Shown in pieces: positions 46,375-55,607 of a DNA stretch of 64,000 nt. The position numbers were made by a program, and so were the translations under genes. Location: NCBI RefSeq assembly GCF_014652895.1, contig NZ_BMZR01000007.1, positions 49,496-113,495 on the forward strand, written 5' to 3'. The notes beneath the pieces were generated by a model. That model was not told the DNA's origin. It worked only from the letters and a program-made list of their open reading frames with translations, and did no database searches. Numbering within the stretch: the first letter of the stretch is position 1; every line of letters starts with the position of its first letter. This DNA comes from Psychrobacter glaciei. Lineage in GTDB: Bacteria > Pseudomonadota > Gammaproteobacteria > Pseudomonadales > Moraxellaceae.

Positions 46375-46923
46375 AGATTGTTACACCGCATCATGGAACC
46401 AAATGTATCTGTCGCATCATAGCTGGTACTAAACCTCACACCTTCTATCAAACCGTATGTGTTAAATATAAGGGTTTAAAAGAGTATGTGAATGAGGAAA
46501 ACCATGCCTGAGCGACGGACATAAAATTAACGCCTTATCTTAGCAAAATGCCAACCGATGGGGAATCGATAAATACAAAAAATAGGACGCGACTAAAAAA
46601 GAGAGACAACGCTTATAAAGCATTTCGATATATCAGGATTTATGCATATTTTTCACGTACCACAAAAAAGCTTGCCGCACCCACTGCAATTGGACAGTCG
46701 GGTGATAGCAAGCTTCTTCTAAGCGTAATGAGCTTATTCATTAAGCCCATTACGCTATCATTCCAGTTATTGAATTTGATAGGGCAAAAGCAGCAATATC
46801 TGTGCTTTTTATGGTTATTTATTGCTGCTTATATCCGATTGAATAATAAAGCTGGTTATATGGAGTAGTATTTTTAGGTTTAATAATGTCTGCGTTTTAG
46901 TCATAAAACTAAAAGCATCGTAA
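46375..46923. other. Non-coding region with three successive hairpins
   Basis: Between divergent-looking dacC and a small secreted-protein gene lie 549 bases without a convincing gene. A 106-residue plus-strand frame (46548-46868) has no family resemblance and runs through three strong hairpins at 46668-46715, 46722-46756 and 46788-46830. Such structure suits a non-coding RNA or a decayed element more than a protein. Confidence 0.5.
46668..46830. repeat. Array of three strong inverted repeats
   Basis: Hairpin 1 (46668-46715): AAGCTTGC / GCAAGCTT with inner CACCC / GGGTG and ACTG / CAGT. Hairpin 2 (46722-46756): AGCGTAATG-A-GCTT / AAGC-C-CATTACGCT. Hairpin 3 (46788-46830): AAGCAGCAATA / TATTGCTGCTT. 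None is followed by a long T-run. Spacers are six and 31 bases. The function is unknown. Confidence 0.65.
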
Positions 46924-47358
46924 TTAATATTCAGCATTTGCTAAATCTTCACACAAGGCTTTGTTCTCTTGCTTGGAGAAGCCCATGGTCCAGCTACGGA
47001 TACCTTGTAATATTTGGCGATAATCCTGCTGTGTTGATAGATATTGAATCGCCGCTTTTGGATCTTCTAAAGACGGCATCAATTCATGCAACTGAACGGT
47101 ATAAGACTTATAAAAACGCTGTTTCTGTTTGCCATTTAGCATCGGTGGACAAATCTCAGACAATACTTGCATCACGGCAATTTCATGCTTGGTGATATTC
47201 ATACCAGACATATCCAATGGGATAGTGGTTGCTGGATTGGGTGCAGCATTGGTCGCTTGAGACAGCATGGCAACAGACGTTATCAGTCCTGCAAAACCAA
47301 TTTTTGAGGCGGTCTTTGCTATCACAGAAGCTATAGATAATATCGATTGATTATTCAT
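46924..47358 (-). CDS. Small secreted protein of unknown function
   Basis: The 144-residue product begins with a signal-like segment (IGFAGLITSVAMLSQATNA, probable cleavage after ATNA-A near residue 38). The mature part is about 105 residues, mostly helical, with two cysteines (SEICPP and ALCEDL) that could form a disulfide. I recognise no enzyme motif. It is alone on the minus strand, between the hairpin region and surE. A role in the periplasm is inferred from the signal only. Confidence 0.72.
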   Translation of the reverse strand: MNNQSILSIASVIAKTASKIGFAGLITSVAMLSQATNAAPNPATTIPLDMSGMNITKHEIAVMQVLSEICPPMLNGKQKQRFYKSYTVQLHELMPSLEDPKAAIQYLSTQQDYRQILQGIRSWTMGFSKQENKALCEDLANAEY

Positions 47359-47908
47359 TCAGTATCACACTCGCTTATCTTTATTTAATGGTCATATGTT
47401 AATGGGTAAAAAAACAAAAGTCACATAAAATATTGATTTATGTGTAGATATATTGTGAGCTAAAGGCATTTTGCAGCAACATATCAGTAGCATCAGCTTA
47501 TAAGTTACGTCAGCATAAAAGTATAAGTTTATATTGTTGTGCGTTGTTGTCTATTGTAACGTGTTACCGACCAGTTTTACTTTCAGATTGCGATTTGACT
47601 GCCGCGAAAGATCAAGGATCATGTCAAGCAACAGGCAAATTCAGCGCAAAGAGTGGGTTCGTGTCTCTCCACGATTAAGGTATAATCGCCCACAATGTCG
47701 TTGCACCTAACACCGTTATAAGGATAAGGTGCTACCTAATAATGACCATTGCTATGAGAAAACTGAGTGATAACAATTGTTTTTAGCCGTCCGTCAGTGT
47801 GAGTTGCGCTAAGCAATAAACCGTCAAATAACGGGCTGAGTATAACAATTTTATCCTTTTAAAGTAGACAAGCAGACAGACGGTCAAACCTAAATATATT
47901 GAGTACAA
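47359..47908. other. Divergent region upstream of surE
   Basis: These 550 bases hold no gene. AAGGTATAATCGCCC contains a TATAAT at 47681-47686, a good -10 box about 220 bases before the surE start; its -35 region (TTCGTG, spacer 17) is poor. An eight-codon frame opens at 47695 (ATGTCGTTGCACC) with no clear Shine-Dalgarno site and is not annotated as a gene. Confidence 0.4.
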
Positions 47909-48721
47909 ATGAAATTTTTAGTGAGTAATGATGATGGGGTACATGCGCCAGGATTGTTAGCATTAGCGCAAGCCTTGTCAAAGGTTGGCGAGGTGATGGT
48001 CGTTGCCCCAAACAATGAGCAGAGTGGCTGTGGTAGCGCCTTGAGCATCTCCCAGCCGTTATATACTCATCAATTACCCTCGGGGTTTATCGCGGTTAAT
48101 GGATCGCCTGCGGACTGTGTTTATTTAGCGTTACACGAGTTATATCAAGACACACACTTTGACTGCGTGATTACCGGTATTAACTCAGGAGCTAATTTGG
48201 GGCAAGATGTATTGTTTTCGGGCACTTTTGGCGCGGCATTGACCGCGCAGCTCTTTGGATTGCCTGCAATTGCAACTTCTCTGGTAGGGGCAAGGATGAA
48301 AGGCGATGGACAAGATCAAACGAGCCGATATCAAATGGCTGCCGATGAAATCGTCAAACTGCTAACCGAAACATCTATAGTACAGGCATTCAAAAGTTTG
48401 CCCTATCATGTATTAAACGTTAATATCCCCGATGTAAATGATGCCGATGATATCAAAGGCCGAAAAATTACCTGTCTGGGACATAGCCAAATAGCACGGC
48501 CTGTGCACCATATGGTGGATCCGCGCGGGCGAGATGCCTATTGGCTATCGCTACGTAAGCAGCAATACAAGTCGCCATCAGAAATTGAAGACACTCAGTC
48601 ATCGGCAACTAATATGACGGACGACCAAGCGGTGGCAGCGGGTTATATTAGTCTATCGCCAGTACGCTTGCATCACACGCCAGCAGACACTCTCAATAGG
48701 CTGTCGGCGTTAATGCTATAA
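47909..48721 (+). CDS. surE: 5'/3'-nucleotidase SurE
   Basis: SurE is a metal-dependent survival phosphatase acting on nucleoside monophosphates. The 270-residue protein opens with KFLVSNDDGVHAPGL (the D-D metal motif at residues 8-9), then APNNEQSGCGSALSI, VNGSPADCVYLAL and TGINSGANLGQDVLFSGTFG. It precedes an nlpD-like gene as in many gammaproteobacteria, but the usual pcm and rpoS genes are not present. A signal for a Shine-Dalgarno site is weak before the ATG. Confidence 0.96.
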   Translation: MKFLVSNDDGVHAPGLLALAQALSKVGEVMVVAPNNEQSGCGSALSISQPLYTHQLPSGFIAVNGSPADCVYLALHELYQDTHFDCVITGINSGANLGQDVLFSGTFGAALTAQLFGLPAIATSLVGARMKGDGQDQTSRYQMAADEIVKLLTETSIVQAFKSLPYHVLNVNIPDVNDADDIKGRKITCLGHSQIARPVHHMVDPRGRDAYWLSLRKQQYKSPSEIEDTQSSATNMTDDQAVAAGYISLSPVRLHHTPADTLNRLSALML

Positions 48722-48868
48722 TTTAGCGCTGCCAAAGATTAGAAAAATCATTTATTATCGAGTTGTTGATGATGGTATTTGACAAAAATTAAACGGTATA
48801 AAAGTTAGCAAAATGCTTGTGATTAGCACAAGGAGTTTGTGAGTAACATAAAGAATAGGAAATCTTGT

Positions 48869-49675
48869 ATGAAGAAGCTTATTGCTGGATCGCGCTTGGC
48901 AACGGTAGCATTGATAGGAACGTTGACAGCAGCATCGTTAGCGATAGTCGGCTGTGCGACGAAGCCTACTTACCAATCAGCTAACCAAGCGGGACCTAAG
49001 ATTATTACCAATGCTAAAGGCGTTCCTAACTATCATCGCGTGCAGCGTGGCGATACGGTCAGTCAAATCGCTGAGCGCTATCGCTTGAGCTATCGTCAAA
49101 TTGGGGCGATGAACGGTTTGGATAGTAAATATACCATCTATAGCGGTCAATGGTTGAAGCTATGGGAAGGCGCGCCAGTAACGGCAGCTAGCAACAATCG
49201 CTATAACACTTATAATGGTGCTAATACCTCTGCTCCGTCACAGCCGACTTATACGCCTCCTGTCAACAGCACGCCAACGCCAGCATATGAAGTAACGGCC
49301 AACGCGACATCAGGCTATGACTATCCAAGTCGTAACCAAGTGGTTCGTAACTTTGATGCGGCAGCGGGTAACATGGGCATGTGGTTTGCTGGTAACGAAG
49401 GTGATCCTGTGCTTGCCAGCCAATCTGGAACTGTGCTGTATTCGGGCAGTGGTCTACCAGAGTATGGCAACCTCATCATGATTCGCCACAGCGATAATTA
49501 CATCACCGCCTACGCTCACAATAGTCAATTACTGGTCAAAGAAGGCGAGCAAGTACAACTTGGCCAGCGTATTGCCAGTATGGGTAGCAGTGGTCAAACC
49601 AACCAAGTCGGCCTAGAGTTTCAAGTGCGCTTGAATGGCAATCCTATCGATCCACGGGCTGTACTTGGACGTTAA
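48869..49675 (+). CDS. nlpD: NlpD-like LysM/M23 lipoprotein
   Basis: The 268-residue protein has a lipoprotein-type signal (LAIVGCATKP, Cys near residue 29), a LysM domain (YHRVQRGDTVSQIAERYRLS) at about residues 52-95, a Pro/Thr-rich linker and a C-terminal M23 domain (DPVLASQSGTVLYSGSG; LEFQVRLNGNPIDP). The zinc ligands of active M23 enzymes are not in place (LEFQVR instead of H-x-H-type H-F-E), as in NlpD, which activates amidase AmiC during cell separation. The ATG at 48869 has AGGAAA at a suitable distance; an upstream GTG at 48839 has AAGGAG only three bases away. Confidence 0.87.
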   Translation: MKKLIAGSRLATVALIGTLTAASLAIVGCATKPTYQSANQAGPKIITNAKGVPNYHRVQRGDTVSQIAERYRLSYRQIGAMNGLDSKYTIYSGQWLKLWEGAPVTAASNNRYNTYNGANTSAPSQPTYTPPVNSTPTPAYEVTANATSGYDYPSRNQVVRNFDAAAGNMGMWFAGNEGDPVLASQSGTVLYSGSGLPEYGNLIMIRHSDNYITAYAHNSQLLVKEGEQVQLGQRIASMGSSGQTNQVGLEFQVRLNGNPIDPRAVLGR

Positions 49676-49772
49676 ATGCATGGACGTTAAATACCTTGAC
49701 GTTAAATTTGATGAACTGCTGCTAATTGTTGCCGCTAATCGCTAAGTCACTTATTCATAATTGAGAGTTTTT

Positions 49773-51077
49773 ATGATGTTAAAAAAACAGTATATTGCCC
49801 TTTTTCCTGCCTTAGTGATGGTAGGTTGTACCAGTCAACAGGCGATGCAGAAGCCTAGCAAGCCTGTGCGTCAAGGTAATGTACAGATTACCCAGACCCA
49901 AACCATCCAAGTAAAGCCAACACCAGCACCGGTTATCAAGCCGCAACCAGTGGCAAAACCAAGCTACAACAGCTTTTCTGATTGGAAGTCTGACTTCTCC
50001 ATGCGTGCGCTGTCATCAGGCTATGATGCCTCAACGGTTCGACGTCTGATGGATTCTGCTTACTTAAATCAGCAGGTCATCTCGCTTGACTCAGGACAGC
50101 CAGAGTTTTCAAAGATGCCGTGGGAATATGTTGATTCTGCGGTATCAGATGGGCGTGTGAGTACGGGTAAGCGTAAGTTTGCTGAGCAACGCGCATTTTT
50201 GTCACAATTAGAATCACAGTATGGGGTAAGTGCCGAAACCATCGCTGCGATTTGGGGCATGGAGTCGTCATATGGTGTGGTGACTGGCAATAGCGATTTG
50301 CCAAGCGCGCTCTCTAGCCTTGCTTATGATGGTCGTCGCCAAGAGTTCGCCGAAACGCAGTTGCTGTCATTAGCGACGCTATTGCAGCGCGGTGACGTGT
50401 CTTGGTCGCAGTTAGAAGGCTCTTGGGCTGGCGGTATGGGACAGACGCAGTTCATCCCAGGTACTTGGTTAGAGCATGGTGTCGATGGCGATAGTAATGG
50501 TCATCGCAACCCATGGTCAACGGGTGATGCCTTGGCTTCTACTGCCAATTATCTCAGCAATTCAGGCTGGGTTCGCGGTCTGGCGCCTTTTTATGAAGTA
50601 ACGGTTCCAGCTTCATTTGATTACTCAGTTGTCGGTAGCAAGCAACCTGTGGCCAGATGGGCAGCGCTTGGTGTTGATACCATAGATGATATTTATCTCG
50701 ATGCCAATACGCAAATGGAGCTATGGCTACCAGCGGGTAAAGATGGCCCAGTGCTATTGTTAAGCCCAAACTTTGATGTGATCAAAGTCTATAACAACTC
50801 ATCGAGCTATGCGCTGGGTGTGAGCTTGCTCGGTAAAGCACTGGCTGGGCAAAGTGGTCTAAGAAAATCATGGCCGCGCTATGAAAACCCGTTATCGACT
50901 TCTCAAGTGACCAGATTGCAGCAGCGCTTAACTGGTGCAGGTTATGACACCAAAGGCACAGATGGTATTATCGGTACCAATACCCGCAAAGCATTCCAGC
51001 GCTGGCAAGCAGATAATGCTCAAACGCCAGACGGTTTTATCAGTCAGCGTAGTGCTTCTTCATTGACATCATGGTGA
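49773..51077 (+). CDS. mltB: Lytic murein transglycosylase, MltB type
   Basis: The 434-residue lipoprotein (LFPALVMVGCTSQQ, Cys near residue 19) cleaves peptidoglycan glycan strands to 1,6-anhydro ends. The SLT-type domain has the catalytic Glu in AIWGMESSYGVVTGN and MGQTQFIPGTWLEHGVDGDS. A peptidoglycan-binding domain follows (LQQRLTGAGYDTKGTDGIIG). A Pro/Lys-rich stretch (PAPVIKPQPVAKP) links the anchor to the catalytic domain. The start is the ATG at 49773; an upstream TTG at 49761 is less likely. Confidence 0.92.
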   Translation: MMLKKQYIALFPALVMVGCTSQQAMQKPSKPVRQGNVQITQTQTIQVKPTPAPVIKPQPVAKPSYNSFSDWKSDFSMRALSSGYDASTVRRLMDSAYLNQQVISLDSGQPEFSKMPWEYVDSAVSDGRVSTGKRKFAEQRAFLSQLESQYGVSAETIAAIWGMESSYGVVTGNSDLPSALSSLAYDGRRQEFAETQLLSLATLLQRGDVSWSQLEGSWAGGMGQTQFIPGTWLEHGVDGDSNGHRNPWSTGDALASTANYLSNSGWVRGLAPFYEVTVPASFDYSVVGSKQPVARWAALGVDTIDDIYLDANTQMELWLPAGKDGPVLLLSPNFDVIKVYNNSSSYALGVSLLGKALAGQSGLRKSWPRYENPLSTSQVTRLQQRLTGAGYDTKGTDGIIGTNTRKAFQRWQADNAQTPDGFISQRSASSLTSW

Positions 51078-51163
51078 AGTTGGTTGCTGGCGCTATTATG
51101 CAATAATCAACGCCACCGTTTTTGACGACTGTGTTCATGATTATAAATAATTATGAACACAAC

Positions 51164-51190
51164 AAAGCACCTTAACCTAGGTGCTTTTTT
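51164..51190 (+). terminator. Terminator after mltB
   Basis: AAAGCACCT / AGGTGCTTT with a short loop and seven T residues lies 87 bases past mltB, directly beyond the imperfect palindrome at 51131-51160. Confidence 0.85.
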
Positions 51191-51297
51191 ATGCCCTATC
51201 TAAAGGCATTGATTTACAGGTGTCAGCTGACTTAAACGGTACTGAGTTAAAAGGCTCGCATTGAAAATTAAGCAGTTAAAATTAAGTACTCACTATT

Positions 51298-51467
51298 CGG
51301 GCATGTCATCATTTTAAAAATGGCGATAAAAACGAGATAAAATGAGATAAACGGTAGCCAAACAAGAAAAATAGCTGGTCAATATCGAGATATTGACCAG
51401 CTATTTGATACAGTTTGATGGTATTTAGCCTGTTTAGTCTCTTCCGTTCAGATTGAGGACATGCCCT
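51298..51467 (+). mobile_element. Miniature inverted-repeat element, group A (copy 2)
   Basis: The unit runs from CGGGCATGTCATCATTTT to GATTGAGGACATGCCCTG, about 170 bases. Its middle holds a perfect palindrome at 51369-51406 with 18-base arms and a GA centre (arm AAATAGCTGGTCAATATC). The end and length match copy 1 at 18266. The ends lack the flanking TA of copy 1. Confidence 0.72.
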
Positions 51468-51717
51468 GATGTCGATTATCTGTTAGTGTTTAACGAGAAC
51501 GGTGCTATATAAACCTATTTGTATGATGCTATCAAAAATGTAAGTACGCCTACATTGACGTTATATAAAACCGGCTACAACAAATAGAAAGGATGCAATT
51601 GTAGAAGAGATGCAATTAACGCTGATAGCAAAAAATACGGGCTGCAAATGATAAACTGTCAGCAATGCCTCACTATAATGTAATCCTAATAACAACCGAC
51701 AAACAGAGTGTGCCCCT

Positions 51718-53013
51718 ATGATTACGATGGAAGCGTTACAGACAGCGATAAAGCTGCGCGTAGATACTTATAATAATAATGACTTTCCACTACCAACAAG
51801 GGTGCTCAAAAGCTGTGAGCTGCTAGACAGTCGTAACCAAATACTGGCGCAAGATATCACCGCAACATTCGATATACCAAGGCAGAATCTATCAGCGATG
51901 GATGGTTATGCCATTGCTCATGGCAGTGATATATCAAACGACAGCAGCATTCAAATCATTGGCGAATCACAAGCGGGCAGTGCTTATACTGGCGAGCTAG
52001 CAGCGGGACAAGGTGTGCGTATCTTTACTGGCGCGGTCGTTCCAGATAGCTGTGACACGGTCATCATGCAAGAGAATACTAACTTTGCCGCTATTAGAGA
52101 TACAATCGATAAATCAAAACCTTACACGGTGACGCTGTCGCAAACGGCTCAGATCGATAGCAATATTCGCAAACAAGGTGAAGAAATCGAATCGGGCGAG
52201 ACCGTATTGAAGGTAGGTAAACGCCTTAATGCTGCTGATATTAGCTTACTGGCTAATTTGGGAGCCAGCCAAGTCAAAGTATTTCAGCCGTTGACGGTAG
52301 GCTTGCTAGCGACTGGTGATGAGCTGGTTGCCGTTGGCAATGAGCTGACAAGCTTGGCGCAAATATATAATTCCAATACGCCAACACTCAAAACCATGCT
52401 GGCTGATCTGCCGGTGACCATTCGTGATTACGGCATTATCCCTGACAATCTAGAGCAGACGACTGCCGCTGTCCATAAAGCGATGCAAGACTGCGATGTC
52501 CTGATATCCACGGCTGGCGTCTCGGTTGGTGATTATGATTTTTTGACTACCGTGATTGAACAGCTGGGTCAGATTAACCACTATAAAGTCGCGATGAAGC
52601 CGGGTAAGCCATTTGTGTTTGGTGAATTAAATAAAGATATAGCCAAACCCGTGTTATATTTTGGTCTGCCGGGCAATCCATTATCGACGGTCGTTGGGGC
52701 ATTACAGTTTGTGATACCAGCATTGTGGCAAATGTCAGGCGCTGGTCTGGCAGAGCGACCCATGCAACTGAGTGTCAAAGCGACACTCACAAACGATATC
52801 AGAAAATCAGCCGGTCGTAAGGACTTTCAGCGCGGTAGGCTCACACAAAACGACGCTGGCAGTTATCAAGTTGAGTGCTTCTCAGGTCAGCAATCGCATA
52901 GAATCAAACGGCTTAGCCGAGCGAATTGTTTTGTTGTTTTGGACAAAGACAGTGGTAATGTGGCATCAGGTGATAGCGTCATTGTGCAGCCGTTCCCTTG
53001 GCTACATGCGTAG
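51718..53013 (+). CDS. moeA: Molybdopterin molybdenumtransferase MoeA
   Basis: MoeA inserts molybdate into adenylylated molybdopterin. The 431-residue protein has SAMDGYAIAHGSD, GRIFTGAVVPDSC-like GVRIFTGAVVPDSCDTVIMQ, LLATGDELVAVG and STAGVSVGDYDFL, then AMKPGKPFVFGEL and GLPGNPLSTVVGAL. It is the first gene of the molybdenum-cofactor run. The start at 51718 gives a normal length. Confidence 0.95.
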   Translation: MITMEALQTAIKLRVDTYNNNDFPLPTRVLKSCELLDSRNQILAQDITATFDIPRQNLSAMDGYAIAHGSDISNDSSIQIIGESQAGSAYTGELAAGQGVRIFTGAVVPDSCDTVIMQENTNFAAIRDTIDKSKPYTVTLSQTAQIDSNIRKQGEEIESGETVLKVGKRLNAADISLLANLGASQVKVFQPLTVGLLATGDELVAVGNELTSLAQIYNSNTPTLKTMLADLPVTIRDYGIIPDNLEQTTAAVHKAMQDCDVLISTAGVSVGDYDFLTTVIEQLGQINHYKVAMKPGKPFVFGELNKDIAKPVLYFGLPGNPLSTVVGALQFVIPALWQMSGAGLAERPMQLSVKATLTNDIRKSAGRKDFQRGRLTQNDAGSYQVECFSGQQSHRIKRLSRANCFVVLDKDSGNVASGDSVIVQPFPWLHA

Positions 53014-53135
53014 TGACAGTTTTCTAAATCTCTATAAGATGAATACAAAAAAGCTGAAAATAAATCATACAATGGTAGGCCAAACACGAATAATAAAGTA
53101 ATGCTGCTCACAAGCACTACTGATGGTAGGAAAAT

Positions 53136-54248
53136 ATGAGTGATGACAACATTAAGATAGGCCATGCACAACTGTATTCGCCTAGTATGTCTACATTAAC
53201 AGCCACTACGGCTTTTGATAAATATCAAGTCCCGTCTGTAGCAGCACCTACCGAGCAAGATATTGAGCACTCTCAACCGTTAACTGATGGTTTTGCTCGA
53301 CGTCTCACTTATCTGCGTTTGTCTATTACTGACTTCTGTAATTTTCGCTGTGAATACTGTTTGCCGAACGGCTATCAAGGCAAACGCCCTGATGATGAGC
53401 TCAGTGTCCCTGAGATTGCCACACTGATACGCGGCTTTGCTCAAGTCGGCACCAAAAAAGTTAGAATCACTGGCGGTGAGCCCTCTATCCGTCGCGATGT
53501 CGTCGAGATTATTGAAACCATCAAACAAACTGATGGCATTGAAACGGTGGCGATGACCAGTAATGGTTATAAGCTCGGTAAGCATTTAGCCAGTTGGCAA
53601 GCCGCTGGACTCGACCAGTTAAATATCAGCATGGACAGCTTTGATGCTGCTACCTTTCATAAGATGACGGGCTTTGATAGCTTGCCACAGCTGCTCGCTG
53701 ATATGGATACCTTACTCCAAACCACGGATATTAAGCTTAAAATTAATAGTGTGTTGATGGCAGAAACTGCCTTTGAAAATCTGATAGATGCCATTGATTA
53801 CGTCAAAGATAGACAAGTGACTTATCGATTTATAGAGTTCATGCAGACCAGTGACAATAGCGACCTGTTTTTTGCCCAGCATGCCCAGTCCGATATTATT
53901 ACCGATTATTTATTAGAGCATGGTTGGCAGCCACATGAGCGTGGCAGTAGCGATGGTCCTGCAGTAGAGTACAGCCATCCTGATTATATGGGACGCATTG
54001 GTATGATTGCCCCTTACGCGGCGCATTTCTGTGATACCTGCAATCGCCTACGGGTGAGCAGTCAAGGAAAAGTGCATCTGTGCTTATTCGATCAAGGCAA
54101 CTATGATATTCGTCAGCATTTACAGAACAATGATGTGCAGGGTTTAGTCAATGATCTCCATAGCTTTATGCCGATTAAACCTGAGCATCATCATTTGCAT
54201 GATGCCAATAGTGGCATTATGCACAACCTGTCAATCATTGGCGGTTAA
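53136..54248 (+). CDS. moaA: GTP 3',8-cyclase MoaA
   Basis: MoaA is a radical-SAM enzyme that cyclises GTP with MoaC to form cyclic pyranopterin. The 370-residue protein has the N-terminal cluster CNFRCEYCLP and the C-terminal cluster FCDTCNRLRVSSQGKVHLCL, and ends with the required G-G (NLSIIGG). An N-terminal extension of about 50 residues precedes the conserved region. AGGAA lies upstream of the ATG. It starts 122 bases after moeA. Confidence 0.95.
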   Translation: MSDDNIKIGHAQLYSPSMSTLTATTAFDKYQVPSVAAPTEQDIEHSQPLTDGFARRLTYLRLSITDFCNFRCEYCLPNGYQGKRPDDELSVPEIATLIRGFAQVGTKKVRITGGEPSIRRDVVEIIETIKQTDGIETVAMTSNGYKLGKHLASWQAAGLDQLNISMDSFDAATFHKMTGFDSLPQLLADMDTLLQTTDIKLKINSVLMAETAFENLIDAIDYVKDRQVTYRFIEFMQTSDNSDLFFAQHAQSDIITDYLLEHGWQPHERGSSDGPAVEYSHPDYMGRIGMIAPYAAHFCDTCNRLRVSSQGKVHLCLFDQGNYDIRQHLQNNDVQGLVNDLHSFMPIKPEHHHLHDANSGIMHNLSIIGG

Positions 54249-54305
54249 ATTAATGAGCACGTTACGCTTTTTTAAACATTAACATCACCTTCTCTAGGAA
54301 ACTCT

Positions 54306-54836
54306 ATGAGCAAACCCGCTGCAGCATTTACACCGCTTAATATTGCCGTATTAACCGTCTCCGACAGTCGCACACTCGCAGAAGATACTTCAGGACAATA
54401 CTTGGCAGACAGCTTAACCGAAGCAGGGCATCACTTGGCAGATCGGCAGCTGATCTCTGATGATATCTATCAGATAAGAGCGGTTATCAGTGGTTGGATT
54501 GCAGATCCAAAGGTTCAAGCGGTGATTACAACGGGCGGTACGGGATTTTTTATCAGAGACAGTATGCCAGAAGCGGTAAAAGTACTGTTTGATAAGTCGA
54601 TCGATGGCTTTGGTGAAATGTTTCGTCTCATCTCAAAAGATGAGATCGGCATGTCTACGGTACAATCACGAGCGGTTGCTGGCATGGCAAATGGCACGGG
54701 TATATTTTGCTTACCCGGCTCATCAGGCGCGTGTCGTACTGGCTGGGAAAATATCTTGAAAGAGCAGTTTGATAGTCGTACTCGTCCGTGCAATTTTGTG
54801 CCACACTTTTTGGCACAAAACCCTGGCCATGACTGA
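54306..54836 (+). CDS. moaB: Molybdopterin adenylyltransferase-type protein MoaB
   Basis: The 176-residue protein has VLTVSDSRTLAEDTSGQYL, VITTGGTGFFIRDSMPEAV and FCLPGSSGACRTGWENI, matching the MoaB/MogA family. In bacteria with no mogA, MoaB can adenylylate molybdopterin before MoeA acts; no mogA is seen here. The usual length is about 170. It is followed by mobA with a gap of six bases. Confidence 0.93.
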   Translation: MSKPAAAFTPLNIAVLTVSDSRTLAEDTSGQYLADSLTEAGHHLADRQLISDDIYQIRAVISGWIADPKVQAVITTGGTGFFIRDSMPEAVKVLFDKSIDGFGEMFRLISKDEIGMSTVQSRAVAGMANGTGIFCLPGSSGACRTGWENILKEQFDSRTRPCNFVPHFLAQNPGHD

Positions 54837-54842
54837 TATTTA

Positions 54843-55571
54843 ATGATGGCTAATACTGCACCACATCTAAATAGTTTGGCAGGCGTAGTCATCTTAGCGG
54901 GTGGCGCGTCCAAGCGTATGGGCGTGCCCAAAGCGGAACTCACCCTACCGACAGGTGAGCGGCTGTTAGACTATCATGTGGGTCATGTCCTTGAACTAAA
55001 AGCAGCTGCCGAAAATGCAACTGATTTCAATATACCGATTATGATTGCGGACAATGAGCGTGGTTTTACGGTTGATTTAGATTTAAGTATTGGTAATCCA
55101 CAATCTCCAATGATGCATATTGCTGATTACACTCCTGTCAATGATGACGAGCAGAGTGATAACGGTGGAGCATTGGTTGCTATTGAATCAGCTTTGCAGA
55201 CATTAGCCAAGCTCACTGATACAATGCCAAACCAAAAATCCGGCTCATCATGGTTACTCGTTATTAGCTGCGATAGTTTAATACCGGCAACAGGCTTGTG
55301 GCAGAAATTACAACCAGTGATTAGTCAAGTGGCCGATAAAAAAGTGGTTTGCCTAACCGATGATAGCCATCTATATCCGTTGTTAGGGCTGTATCAATTG
55401 AGTATTGAGGCCGATTTAAAGGCTTATATTGATAGCGGTCAACGCCGTGTCATGTCATTTATTAAGCCTCTTACGCAAGCTGTGCCTTTGACAGAAAATT
55501 GGCAGTGTCTAACCAACTTTAATACCCCTGAAGATTTCCAACGTGCCTGCGCAGCGTTAAGCGATTTATAA
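54843..55571 (+). CDS. mobA: Molybdenum cofactor guanylyltransferase MobA (NTP transferase)
   Basis: This 242-residue protein has the nucleotidyltransferase motif ILAGGASKRMGVPKAEL near residue 17 and the metal-binding region VISCDSLIP near residue 140, then CLTDDSHLYPLLGLY. MobA attaches GMP to molybdopterin-Mo to give MGD. The region between the motifs is longer and less conserved than in E. coli MobA (194 residues), so another MobA-like transferase is possible. It follows moaB by six bases. In-frame ATGs at 54843 and 54846 are both possible. Confidence 0.85.
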   Translation: MMANTAPHLNSLAGVVILAGGASKRMGVPKAELTLPTGERLLDYHVGHVLELKAAAENATDFNIPIMIADNERGFTVDLDLSIGNPQSPMMHIADYTPVNDDEQSDNGGALVAIESALQTLAKLTDTMPNQKSGSSWLLVISCDSLIPATGLWQKLQPVISQVADKKVVCLTDDSHLYPLLGLYQLSIEADLKAYIDSGQRRVMSFIKPLTQAVPLTENWQCLTNFNTPEDFQRACAALSDL

Positions 55572-55607
55572 AAAATTATCAAGAGACATTATTAAGAGAA
55601 ATTAGCA

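Larger units (their letters stand above)
51078..51717. other. Intergenic region before moeA
   Basis: These 640 bases carry an imperfect 30-base palindrome (51131-51160, GTGTTCAT ... ATGAACAC), the mltB terminator and a complete group A element (51298-51467). A TATAAT at 51674-51679, 39 bases before moeA, is a possible -10 box but its -35 box is poor. GATGCAATT occurs twice (51593 and 51609). No ModE-like site or molybdenum-cofactor riboswitch was recognised. Confidence 0.5.

Noticed and set aside
46668..46830. Integron attC sites
   Set aside because: Core sites of the GTTRRRY type are not seen at the hairpin ends and there is no gene cassette or integrase.
46548..46868. 106-residue plus-strand open frame
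   Set aside because: It lacks a Shine-Dalgarno site and recognisable motifs, and it runs through three hairpins, which better explain the conserved-looking structure.
51468..53135. Molybdenum-cofactor riboswitch or ModE site before moeA or moaA
   Set aside because: I found no matching fold or TATAT-type dyad; only weak -10-like hexamers are visible.
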